Of a stretch of 64,000 nucleotides of DNA, positions 7,792 through 15,981 are shown piece by piece. A program made the translations under genes and the position numbers. This DNA is from Diaphorobacter nitroreducens. Lineage in GTDB: Bacteria; Pseudomonadota; Gammaproteobacteria; Burkholderiales; Burkholderiaceae_C. Positions within the stretch are counted from its first letter, which is position 1; each line of letters opens with the position of its first letter. The notes under the pieces are model-generated. The model saw only the letters and a program-made list of their open reading frames with translations, was not told the DNA's origin and did no database searches. Where the stretch lies: assembly GCA_003755025.1 (NCBI GenBank), contig RJVL01000001.1, positions 372,001 to 436,000 of the forward strand, written 5' to 3'.

Positions 7792-8241
7792 ATGGAATGC
7801 ACCGTCAGCTGGACCGGCAACGCCGGCACGCGCTCCGGCATGGGCTTTGTTGCGGAGACCGGCAGCGGCCATGTGCTGGCCATGGACGGGGCGCCCGACG
7901 CCGACCGTCCCGAGAACGGCGGCCAGAACCTGGCCCCGCGTCCCATGGAGACCGTGCTAGCCGGCACGGGCGGCTGCACGGCCTACGACGTGGTGCTGAT
8001 CCTCAAGCGCGGCCGGCACGATGTGCGCGGCTGCAGCGTGAAGCTCACCTCCGAGCGGGCGCAGGTCGATCCCAAGGTGTTCACCAAGATCCACATGCAG
8101 TTCACGGTGACCGGGCGCGGCATTCCGCCGGCGGCCGTGGAGCGTGCCATCGCCATGAGCCATGAGAAATACTGCTCGGCCAGCATCATGCTGGGCAAGA
8201 CCGCGCAGATCACGACGGGCTTTGAGATCGTCGAGGCCTGA
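7792..8241 (+). CDS. OsmC family protein
   Basis: A 149-residue OsmC/Ohr-type protein. The ATG at 7792 is chosen because GGAGAAAAACAAC stands just before it. Visible family features are PMETVLAGTGGCTAYDVVLILKRGRHDV, with the conserved Cys on the central helix, and HEKYCSASIML with the second Cys. OsmC-fold proteins of this kind reduce organic hydroperoxides with the two cysteines. The short subfamily seen here (YhfA-like) is less well defined functionally, so I do not claim peroxidase activity. It converges with coq7. Confidence 0.85.
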   Translation: MECTVSWTGNAGTRSGMGFVAETGSGHVLAMDGAPDADRPENGGQNLAPRPMETVLAGTGGCTAYDVVLILKRGRHDVRGCSVKLTSERAQVDPKVFTKIHMQFTVTGRGIPPAAVERAIAMSHEKYCSASIMLGKTAQITTGFEIVEA

Positions 8242-8257
8242 AGCGCGGCGGGACGTA

Positions 8258-8875
8258 CTAGATGTAGTGTGCAGTCGTCGTCATGACCTTGGCGGCGGCT
8301 TTCATCAGCCAACGCGCCGGGGGCGGTAGAGGAAGGGCGCCCGCCGCCTGCGCCTGGGCCGCGTGGCGTTCTTCATCCCGCTGCATGCGGTCGACGATGG
8401 CGCGAGAGGGCAGGTCCGCCTCCGGCAGGCGGCGCAGGTGCCCTTGCAGATGGGCGGATACCTGCCGCTCCGTCTCCACCACAAAACCCAGACTGGCCTG
8501 GTCGCTGACCCGGGCCGCCACCAGGCCGATGGCGAAGGCGCCAGCGAACCACAAGGGGTTGAGGAGACTGGGCCGGCTCCCCAGGGCGTCGAGCCGCTCG
8601 CGGGTCCAGGCCAGGTGGTCGGTTTCCTCGCGCGCCGCGGCCAGGAGATCGCTGCGCAGTTGGGGGTCGCGGGTCACGCACGACTGCGCCATGTACAAGC
8701 CCTGGGCACACACCTCCCCGACATGATTGACGCGCATCAACGCGCTGGAGAGACGCCTTTGCTCGACGGAGAGGTCCACCGCAGGCAGGGAGCGTGCCGG
8801 TGAGGGTTCTCCCGCTCTCGGACGAGCGAACAAGGTTCGCAGGGCGCTATCTGCGGCAATGAGGAGTGTGTCCAT
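8258..8875 (-). CDS. coq7: 3-demethoxyubiquinol 3-hydroxylase Coq7
   Basis: A 205-residue di-iron carboxylate monooxygenase catalysing the last hydroxylation in ubiquinone synthesis. Iron-ligand motifs appear in order: [21 protein letters not shown]-type [16 protein letters not shown], a Glu in [16 protein letters not shown], and [13 protein letters not shown]. The ATG at 8875 (MDTLLIAAD) is preferred over an in-frame TTG nine bases upstream. This single-domain form is the one found in beta- and some gammaproteobacteria. It is alone, facing the osmC-like gene. Confidence 0.93.
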   Translation of the reverse strand: MDTLLIAADSALRTLFARPRAGEPSPARSLPAVDLSVEQRRLSSALMRVNHVGEVCAQGLYMAQSCVTRDPQLRSDLLAAAREETDHLAWTRERLDALGSRPSLLNPLWFAGAFAIGLVAARVSDQASLGFVVETERQVSAHLQGHLRRLPEADLPSRAIVDRMQRDEERHAAQAQAAGALPLPPPARWLMKAAAKVMTTTAHYI

Positions 8876-9186
8876 GGGTAACAAAAACGTTGTTTACGCG
8901 CACGTAATGGCGCAGGTAACGCAAAAAACCGTACGGTAAGTGCTTACTCGGAGCAACAATAAGACGGTTTTGCTGCCGTTTTGGCCATGTTGCGGTACAG
9001 CAACGAAAACCCGCTTTTGGCCCGATTCTGAGGGATTTCCTTTGCGAAACCTGGCGGGCTCTGTTGCAATAGGACCAACTTCCCCACCAGGAGGTTGGCC
9101 CGGGGAACCGGCGGGGCTGTGCGTGAGCCGCACCTCCAAGTCCTCTACGATCCGGGGCCCTCTGTTTAACCTTGGAGTAACTCGCA
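8876..9186. other. Intergenic region upstream of porin 1
   Basis: About 310 bases lie between divergent coq7 and the first porin. I see no protein gene. The right part holds a possible porin promoter (GTGAGC, 17 bases, TACGAT at 9123-9151) and a GGAG ribosome site before the ATG. The left part has the palindrome CCGTACGG (8929-8936) and a small GTTGC/GCAAC hairpin near 8989-9004. These could be regulatory, but nothing proves it. Confidence 0.5.
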
Positions 9187-10218
9187 ATGAAAAAATCCCT
9201 GATTGCCCTGGCAGTGCTGGCTGCTTCCGGCGCCGCAATGGCCCAATCCTCCGTGACGCTGTTCGGTATCGTTGACACCGCTTTCGGCTACGTGGACAAC
9301 GCTAACGCCGCTGGCGACAGCGTGTATGGCCTGAGCACCAGCGGCAACGCAACGAGCCGTCTGGGCTTCCGCGGCGTGGAAGACCTGGGTGGCGGTCTGA
9401 AGGCTGGCTTCTGGCTGGAAGGCGAAATCTTCGGTGACAACGGCAACGCAGCTGGCTTCAACTTCCAGCGCCGTTCCACGGTCAGCCTGGCTGGTGGTTT
9501 CGGTGAAGTGCGCCTGGGCCGTGAACTGACCCCTGGCTACTCCAAGACCAGCTCCTACGACCTGTTCGGTCAGACCGGTATCGGCCAATTCATGGGCTGG
9601 AGCAACTGGTACGGCACGAGCGGCGATGCCAACGGCATCCGTTCGAGCAACATGATCAGCTACTACACCCCCAACTTCAGCGGCTTCACCGCTGGCCTGG
9701 GCTATGGCTTTGACGAGCAAACCTCCGGCAAGGCCGGCCGCTACGTCGGTGGCTACGTTGCCTACGAAAACGGCCCCCTGGGCGTGGCTGTGTCGTACGA
9801 CCAGCGCAACCTGGCTGCCGACGCTGAGCGTAACGCTCTGACCGTGGCTGGTTCTTACAACCTGAACGTTGTGAAGCTGAACGCCATCGTCCAGCAGACC
9901 AAGGATGACGTGCCCGGCGCTTCCGACCGCAAGGTCAACGCCTACGCTCTGGGTGCTTCCGCTCCCGTGGGCGCTGGCGAAGTCAAGCTGCAGTACGCTC
10001 TGTACGACCAGAAGGCCATCGACTCCAAGGCTCACCAGATCAGCCTGGGTTATGTCCACAACCTGTCCAAGCGTACGGCTCTGTACGGCACCGTGGCTTA
10101 CATGAAGAACAAGGACGCTTCCAACCTGGGTCTGGCTGCCAAGAGCCTGAGCACCGGCGGCCCCGGCGCTGGCGAGAACCAGACTGGCGTGCAACTGGGT
10201 ATTCGCCACTCCTTCTAA
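9187..10218 (+). CDS. General porin, Omp32-like (Gram-negative trimeric porin)
   Basis: A 343-residue outer-membrane beta-barrel porin. The signal peptide MKKSLIALAVLAASGAAMA is followed by QSSVTLFGIVDTAFGYV, the first strand of the betaproteobacterial porin family. SRLGFRGVEDLGGGLKAGFWLEGE and the terminal Phe in GIRHSF (an assembly signal) are also characteristic. The L3-type loop and Arg-rich pore face suggest anion-selective uptake as in Omp32, by family inference. Codon use is strongly biased towards few codons (CTG, GGC, GGT, AAC, GCT), as in very highly expressed genes. A strong terminator follows. Confidence 0.93.
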   Translation: MKKSLIALAVLAASGAAMAQSSVTLFGIVDTAFGYVDNANAAGDSVYGLSTSGNATSRLGFRGVEDLGGGLKAGFWLEGEIFGDNGNAAGFNFQRRSTVSLAGGFGEVRLGRELTPGYSKTSSYDLFGQTGIGQFMGWSNWYGTSGDANGIRSSNMISYYTPNFSGFTAGLGYGFDEQTSGKAGRYVGGYVAYENGPLGVAVSYDQRNLAADAERNALTVAGSYNLNVVKLNAIVQQTKDDVPGASDRKVNAYALGASAPVGAGEVKLQYALYDQKAIDSKAHQISLGYVHNLSKRTALYGTVAYMKNKDASNLGLAAKSLSTGGPGAGENQTGVQLGIRHSF

Positions 10219-10550
10219 TCTCGGGCTGGCGTGAGGCCAGCTTGGATAAAGAAGACAAAACCGCTGCCTTCGGGCAGCGGTTTTTTTTCGTCTGCGGTTT
10301 GGTGTCTCTTGTGCGACGATTTTTCGGGTTAACCCCTGTGGCTGTAAAGCGATGGGCCCTTGCCCCTGCTCGGCGGGTTTTCAACAATGAAGCCTCCTCG
10401 CTTCCTGCCAAGAACACGATTTGGCCGCAGGGCCCCTGGTGGAGGAGAAGTCGAGTGTTGTGAAGCGAGTGGCGCACGTCCAGTGAGCGAGTTCATCAAG
10501 GCGTGGCTGCGAATCTTGAGCCGGTTATCAATCCAAGAGGAGTCTGTCGT
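10219..10550. other. Intergenic region between the two porins
   Basis: It contains the porin 1 terminator at its left end and a strong ribosome site (AAGAGGAG) before the porin 2 start at its right end. The middle contains no convincing gene. A promoter for porin 2 must lie here, but I could not fix a clear -35/-10 pair. Confidence 0.5.
10257..10288 (+). terminator. Rho-independent terminator of porin 1
   Basis: A perfect stem CCGCTGCC/GGCAGCGG with a TTCG tetraloop is flanked by four A and followed by eight T, about 40 bases after the porin stop. Confidence 0.92.
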
Positions 10551-11744
10551 ATGCAAAAGAAAATTGTGGCTGCCCTGGCGCTGTGCGGCGCGGGCGTGGC
10601 AATGGCCCAGTCCGCCGGTACCAGCAAGGTGGAGCTGTGGGGTATCGTGGATGCCGCCGTGCGCCACACCAACAACGAAGGTGCCGGCAAAGATGGCCTG
10701 ACGAAGATGATCGGTGGCGGCATGTCGCAAAGCCGCTGGGGCATCAATGTGGAGGAGGACCTGGGTGGCGGGTCCAAGGCCCTGGTGGTGCTGGAAAACC
10801 GTCTCAATGCCGATGACGGCAGTGTTTCCACCCCCTTCTTCCAACTGTCCTATCTGGGTCTGCAAGGCCCTTATGGCCGCCTGACTGCCGGACGTCAGTG
10901 GAATGTCCTGTTCGACGTGGTGACCAGCACCTACGCTTCGTTCCCGTATTCCCCCTACATGGAAGCCTACAAACCTGAGTTGGGAATGGCCATGGGCGCG
11001 CGTACCAGCAACATGCTGAAGTACACCTTCGCAACGCCGGACCGCAGCTTCGTAGGCTCGCTGCAATATTCGTTTGACGAGAACAACGACACCAAGGCAT
11101 TGGAAGCTGGCCTGCCTGCCTCGGCGGCGCAAGTGCCTGCCTACGTTGCAGGCACCCTGGGGGGTGGTGCCTGGAAGACGGCTGGCGGCTACCTGCGCTA
11201 CTCCGCGAGCGGGTTTGCCGTCGGCGGCGGCTACATGCGCACGACGCTGCCAGGCGGCACCGACGTAGACGCCTGGACTCTGGGCGGTTCGTACCGCACG
11301 GGTCCGTGGTACTTCAATACAGGCTATGGCCTGAACAAGGCGAAATACGCTACGGTGACCAACCCGATCCAGGGTTTCCGTAACCTCGTAGACGGAGCGA
11401 TCCTGGGGCAATTCTGGGCCGGCCAGACCAATGGCGGCTTCCAGCCGGGCGACGCCAACAAACGCCAGCTGTTCAAGGTAGGTGTGGGCTATCAGCTGAC
11501 GCCTCAGCTCAACCTGGGCGCGCACTACTTCCGCGGTAAGCAGTCGGGCTCGGCCACGGGTGCTTCCAACGGCAATGTCAACTTCTACGTGGCCGTGGCG
11601 GACTATGCCTTCAGCAAGCGCACCGATGCCTATTTCGGCGTGGACCACACCAGCATCAGCGGCGGCAGCGCGCTCGTGCTGGATGCGGCGAGCGGCGCAC
11701 GCAGCCGTACCGGCATCACCGTGGGTGTCCGCCATCGCTTCTAA
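10551..11744 (+). CDS. General porin 2 (Gram-negative trimeric porin)
   Basis: A 397-residue porin of the same superfamily as the upstream gene but clearly diverged. The signal peptide MQKKIVAALALCGAGVAMA is followed by VELWGIVDAAVRHTNN, then SRWGINVEEDLGGGSKALVVLENRL and a C-terminal VRHRF. Insertions make it about 50 residues longer than porin 1, consistent with longer external loops. The ATG at 10551 follows AAGAGGAG. Codon bias is less extreme than in porin 1, so it is probably less expressed. The pair looks like an old tandem duplication. Substrates are unknown. Confidence 0.9.
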   Translation: MQKKIVAALALCGAGVAMAQSAGTSKVELWGIVDAAVRHTNNEGAGKDGLTKMIGGGMSQSRWGINVEEDLGGGSKALVVLENRLNADDGSVSTPFFQLSYLGLQGPYGRLTAGRQWNVLFDVVTSTYASFPYSPYMEAYKPELGMAMGARTSNMLKYTFATPDRSFVGSLQYSFDENNDTKALEAGLPASAAQVPAYVAGTLGGGAWKTAGGYLRYSASGFAVGGGYMRTTLPGGTDVDAWTLGGSYRTGPWYFNTGYGLNKAKYATVTNPIQGFRNLVDGAILGQFWAGQTNGGFQPGDANKRQLFKVGVGYQLTPQLNLGAHYFRGKQSGSATGASNGNVNFYVAVADYAFSKRTDAYFGVDHTSISGGSALVLDAASGARSRTGITVGVRHRF

Positions 11745-11796
11745 GGCACATTGAGTGGGGAGGGGAAGGGCCCTTATGGGCCCGCCCCGATTTCAA

Positions 11797-11826
11797 ACAA
11801 CCTCCTTCGGGAGGTTGTTTTTTTCC
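11797..11826 (+). terminator. Rho-independent terminator of porin 2
   Basis: AACAACCTCC, loop TTCG, GGAGGTTGTT and a T run form a ten-pair stem about 50 bases after the porin 2 stop. Confidence 0.92.
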
Positions 11827-11999
11827 CGAAGTACGGTTCTTGCCCCGCCGAGCGTAGATACGCAGTCCGGGCATTGGTTTTGCATCAGCACTGCGGATGA
11901 ATGGCGGCGCATCTGCGATGCACCATTTCAGGGATTTCCCTTTGCCAGTGGCCACGGCCACGCTGCCATAGTCGCTCCTTTCTATAAAAGAGGATTCCC

Positions 12000-13580
12000 A
12001 TGCGAATCAATGCCTTGATCCTTTCTCTTGCGGCGGCCTGCGTGGCAGCCGTGGCTCCAGCGGCGCATGCCAAGACCTTCAAGTGGGCCAGCCAGGGCGA
12101 AATCGCCACCTGGGATATCCACTCCCAAAACAACGCGCTGCAAAACGCCATCCATTCGTATGTGTACGAAAGCCTGGTCTACTACAACAGCCGTACCTTC
12201 GAGGTCGAGCCCATGCTGGCGACGGCGTGGCGCGAGGTTAGCCCCACACAAGTGCGTTTCACGCTGCGCCAGGGCGTGAAGTTCCACGATGGTTCCGCCT
12301 TCACCGCCGATGACGCCGTGTACTCGCTGCAGCGCGCCATGTCCAAGACATCGAACTACACGCCGTATGTGCAAGGCATCGACAAGGTGGTGAAGGTGGA
12401 TGCGCAGACCATCGACATCTTCCTCAAGTCGCCCAACCCCGTGCTGCTGCGGCAAATGACCGAGTTGCGCATGATGAGCAAGGCCTGGGCCGAGAAGAAC
12501 CGATCGGTGGAGCCGAAGGACATCAAGGGCACCGATGAGAACTTCGCCCATCGCAACGCCATGGGCACGGGCCCCTATACGCTGGAGACATGGCAGCCCG
12601 ACGTGAAGATGGTCTTCAAGCGCAATCCGAACTGGTGGGGCCAGATGGAAGGCAATGTGACCGAGATCGTCTACACCCCCATCAAGTCGGCGGCCACGCG
12701 CATTGCCGCCCTGCTGTCGGGTGAGGTGGACCTGGTGCTGGACCCCTCACCGCAGGATCTGCCCCGCCTGCGCTCGTCGGGCACCATCAAGGTGGTGGAC
12801 GGACTGGAGAACCGCACCATCTTCCTGGGCATGGACCAGTTCCGCGACGAACTCGTGGGCTCCAACATCAAGGGCAAGAACCCCTTGAAGGACCTGCGCG
12901 TGCGCAAGGCGCTGTACCAGTCCATCGACGCCAATGCCCTCACGCGCAACATCCTGCGCGGCCTGGGCAAGCCGACGGGTACCCTGGTGGCGCCGCAGGT
13001 CGCAGGCTGGTCGGAGGCCGTGGGCAAGCGCATGCCCTACGACGTCGAGGCCGCGAAGAAGCTGCTGGCCGAGGCCGGCTATGCCGACGGTTTCGAGGTG
13101 GACTTCGCCTGTCCCAACAATCGCTACATCAACGACGAGGCCATCTGCCAGGCGGTCACCGCCATGTGGGCGCGCATCGGTGTGAAGGCCAAGCTGCGCA
13201 CGCTGCCGCTGGTGACCTACTTTCCCATGATCCAGCGCAGCGAAGCCAGCATCTACATGCTAGGTTGGGGCGTGCCGACCTTTGACGCGCTGTACAGCCT
13301 GCAATCGCTGGTGCGCAGCGTGGGCACTGGTGGCGATGGCAACTACAACGTGGGCCGCTATCGCAATGAGCGCATGGACTACCTGGTGGACCGCATCAAG
13401 GCCGAGACGGACGCTCCGGTGCGCGCGCGCATGCTGACCGAGGCGCTGCAGCTCTCCAACGACACGGTCTCGCATCTGCCGCTGTACGACCAGGTCATCC
13501 CCTGGGCCATGAAGAAGAATGTGGAGCTGGTGCATCGCGCCGACAACCGCATCGACATGCGCACCGTCAAGGTCCAGTGA
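12000..13580 (+). CDS. Peptide-type ABC transporter substrate-binding protein 1
   Basis: A 526-residue periplasmic binding protein of the SBP_bac_5 (DppA/OppA) family. The signal peptide MRINALILSLAAACVAAVAPAAHA is cut before KTFKWASQGEIATWD. Typical blocks are the LRQGVKFHDGSAFTADDAVYSLQRA strand-helix, GTGPYTLETWQPD, and VRKALYQSIDANALTRNILRGLGKP. The strong site AGAGG precedes the ATG. It heads the importer operon with permeases and ATPases. The ligand could be a dipeptide, an N-acyl amino acid or glutathione. The embedded M20 hydrolase favours an acylated amino acid or peptide. Confidence 0.9.
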   Translation: MRINALILSLAAACVAAVAPAAHAKTFKWASQGEIATWDIHSQNNALQNAIHSYVYESLVYYNSRTFEVEPMLATAWREVSPTQVRFTLRQGVKFHDGSAFTADDAVYSLQRAMSKTSNYTPYVQGIDKVVKVDAQTIDIFLKSPNPVLLRQMTELRMMSKAWAEKNRSVEPKDIKGTDENFAHRNAMGTGPYTLETWQPDVKMVFKRNPNWWGQMEGNVTEIVYTPIKSAATRIAALLSGEVDLVLDPSPQDLPRLRSSGTIKVVDGLENRTIFLGMDQFRDELVGSNIKGKNPLKDLRVRKALYQSIDANALTRNILRGLGKPTGTLVAPQVAGWSEAVGKRMPYDVEAAKKLLAEAGYADGFEVDFACPNNRYINDEAICQAVTAMWARIGVKAKLRTLPLVTYFPMIQRSEASIYMLGWGVPTFDALYSLQSLVRSVGTGGDGNYNVGRYRNERMDYLVDRIKAETDAPVRARMLTEALQLSNDTVSHLPLYDQVIPWAMKKNVELVHRADNRIDMRTVKVQ

Positions 13581-13729
13581 GCGGCCGTGCCATAACGTAC
13601 CGCCTGCGTGCGGAAAGCACCCGCGCAGGCGAACCACGGCCAGGCTAAGCACCCGGCCGCTGCGGGGACGAGCCTTGGCTGCGCCCCGATGCCTGCTAGC
13701 ATGGCCCGACATCTTGCAAAAGCCCGAGA

Positions 13730-14713
13730 ATGCTTGCCTTCATCCTGCGCCGACTTATCCAGGCCGTGATCGTCATGGTCGCCGTGGCCTTCATCTCGTT
13801 CATGCTGTTCCAGTTCGTGGGCGACCCCGTGGTCTTCCTACTGGGGCAGGACGCCACGCCCGAGCAGATCACCGAGATGCGTGCTGCCCTGGGGTTGGAC
13901 CAGCCATTCATCGTGCAGTTCTGGCACTTCCTGGTGAATGCGGCGCAGGGCGAATTCGGGCTCTCCCTGCGCCAGGGGGCCAAGGTCTCGCGGCTGATCG
14001 CCGAGCGCTTCCCGGCCACGCTGGAGCTGGCGCTGGTGGCCGCCTTCATCGCCCTCGCGGTGGGCATGCCCATGGGGGTGTATGCGGCGCTCAAGCGCGG
14101 CACCTTCACCAGCCAGGTGTTCATGACGCTGTCGTTGCTGGGTGTGTCGCTGCCTACGTTCCTGATCGGCATTTTGCTGATCCTGGTGTTCTCGGTCACA
14201 CTCGGGTGGTTCCCGAGCTTTGGGCGCGGTGATGTCACGCAACTGGGCTGGTGGAGCACGGGTTTGCTCACGGCCAAGGGTTGGCACCACATCACGCTGC
14301 CGGCCATCACGCTCGCCATCTTCCAGCTCACGCTGATCATGCGCCTGGTGCGCGCCGAGATGCTGGAAGTGCTGCGCACCGACTACATCAAGTTCGCCCG
14401 TGCGCGTGGCCTGACCGACCGCGCCATCCACTTTGGCCATGCGCTCAAGAACACGCTGGTGCCGGTGATGACCATCACCGGCCTGCAACTGGGCGGCCTG
14501 ATTGCGTTTGCCATCATCACCGAGACGGTGTTCCAGTGGCCCGGCATGGGCCTGCTGTTCATCCAGGCCGTGACCTTTGCCGACATCCCCGTGATGGCCG
14601 CTTACCTCTGCCTGATCGCGCTGATCTTCGTGGTCATCAACCTGGTGGTGGACCTGCTGTACTTCGCCGTGGACCCGCGCCTGCGCGTGGGCGGCAAGGC
14701 GGGAGGGCACTGA
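13730..14713 (+). CDS. Peptide-type ABC transporter permease (DppB-like)
   Basis: A 327-residue inner-membrane permease. MLAFILRRLIQAVIVMVAVAFISFMLF is the characteristic first segment of DppB/OppB proteins, followed by GDPVVFLLGQDATPEQITEMRAALGLDQP. The EAA-type loop is seen in VLRTDYIKFARARGLTDRAIHFGHALKNTL, which contacts the ATPase. Six membrane segments are expected. The start lies about 150 bases after the first binding-protein gene, and its stop is one base from the M20 gene start, so they are cotranscribed. Confidence 0.93.
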   Translation: MLAFILRRLIQAVIVMVAVAFISFMLFQFVGDPVVFLLGQDATPEQITEMRAALGLDQPFIVQFWHFLVNAAQGEFGLSLRQGAKVSRLIAERFPATLELALVAAFIALAVGMPMGVYAALKRGTFTSQVFMTLSLLGVSLPTFLIGILLILVFSVTLGWFPSFGRGDVTQLGWWSTGLLTAKGWHHITLPAITLAIFQLTLIMRLVRAEMLEVLRTDYIKFARARGLTDRAIHFGHALKNTLVPVMTITGLQLGGLIAFAIITETVFQWPGMGLLFIQAVTFADIPVMAAYLCLIALIFVVINLVVDLLYFAVDPRLRVGGKAGGH

Positions 14714-14714
14714 C

Positions 14715-15941
14715 ATGCAGGCCGTGCAGCAGCGCTTGAAGGCAGGCGGACGCGCTTTCGCGCACATCGCGCAGTACCACCCGGAGCTCACCGCATTCCG
14801 CCGCGACCTGCATGCCCACCCCGAGCTGGGCTTTGAAGAGGTCTACACCAGCGCCCGTGTGCGCGAGGCGCTGCGGCACGCTGGCGTGGACGAGGTGCAC
14901 GAAGGCATCGGCCGTACCGGCGTGGTGGGCATCATCCACGGCCAGGGCCGCAGCAGCGGCAGCATGATCGGTCTGCGGGCCGACATGGACGCGCTGCCCA
15001 TGGCCGAGCACAACGATTTCGCCTGGAAGTCCTGCAAGAGCGGCCTGATGCATGGCTGCGGCCATGATGGGCACACGGCCATGCTCGTGGGTGCAGCGCG
15101 CTACCTGGCGGCCACGCGCCATTTCGACGGCACGGCGGTGCTGATCTTCCAGCCCGGCGAGGAAGGCCTGGGCGGTGCGCGCGTGATGATCGAGGACGGG
15201 CTCTTCGAGCGCTTTCCCGTGCAGTCGGTGTACGCCATGCACAACTGGCCGGCCATGCGGCCCGGCACCGTGGGTATCAACAGCGGCGCCATGATGGCGG
15301 CGGCCGACCGCGTCACGATCGAAGTGACCGGGCGCGGCGGCCACGGTGCGCATGCGTACCAGACGGTGGACGTGGTGCTGGTGGCCGCGCACATCGTCAC
15401 CGCCGTGCAGGGGATCGTCTCGCGCAACGTGCGGCCGCTGGAGAGCGCAGTCATCAGCCTGTGCGCGGTGCAGGCGGGCGACATGGGCGCGTTCAGCGTG
15501 CTGCCGGGCACGGCCACGCTGGTGGGTACGGTGCGCACGTTCGACCCCGCCGTGCAGGAGATGGTGGAGCGCCGCATCAAGGAGCTGTGCAACGCCATCG
15601 CACTGGGCTTTGGCGCTACCGCCACCGTTCGCTACGAGCGCATCTACCCTGCCACCATCAACACCGAGAGCGATGCGCGCTTCGCAGGCGACGTGGCTGC
15701 GTCGCTGGTGGGCGAAGAAAACGTGGACCGCGACCTGGAGCCGAGCATGGGCGCGGAGGACTTCTCCTTCATGCTGCAGGCCCGGCCCGGCGCCTACCTG
15801 CGCCTGGGGCAGGGCATGGGCGCTGGCAACAGCACCTTGCACAACAGCCGCTACGACTTCAATGACGACGTGCTGCCCCTGGGCGCGGCCCTGCATGCCG
15901 GCCTGGTCGAGCAGGCCATGCCCCTGGGGCAAGCGCAGTGA
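14715..15941 (+). CDS. M20 family amidohydrolase (hippurate hydrolase / N-acyl-amino-acid amidohydrolase type)
   Basis: A 408-residue zinc metallopeptidase-like hydrolase. The metal-binding motifs are clear: MHGCGHDGHTAMLVGAARYL, the catalytic Glu pair in FQPGEEGLGGARVMIEDG, and an H near the C-terminus in NSTLHNSRYDFND. The dimerisation domain follows GGHGAHAYQTVD. No signal peptide is seen, so it is cytoplasmic. Its location between permease and binding-protein genes of one transporter operon suggests that it hydrolyses the imported compound, releasing an amino acid from an amide. The substrate is an inference. Confidence 0.9.
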   Translation: MQAVQQRLKAGGRAFAHIAQYHPELTAFRRDLHAHPELGFEEVYTSARVREALRHAGVDEVHEGIGRTGVVGIIHGQGRSSGSMIGLRADMDALPMAEHNDFAWKSCKSGLMHGCGHDGHTAMLVGAARYLAATRHFDGTAVLIFQPGEEGLGGARVMIEDGLFERFPVQSVYAMHNWPAMRPGTVGINSGAMMAAADRVTIEVTGRGGHGAHAYQTVDVVLVAAHIVTAVQGIVSRNVRPLESAVISLCAVQAGDMGAFSVLPGTATLVGTVRTFDPAVQEMVERRIKELCNAIALGFGATATVRYERIYPATINTESDARFAGDVAASLVGEENVDRDLEPSMGAEDFSFMLQARPGAYLRLGQGMGAGNSTLHNSRYDFNDDVLPLGAALHAGLVEQAMPLGQAQ

Positions 15942-15981
15942 GACCGCACGGTACAGCAGCATGATGCGGAGCACCGTCTGG

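Noticed and set aside
8940..9120. A second small RNA upstream of porin 1
   Set aside because: Only short hairpins are present, with no terminator and no clear promoter.
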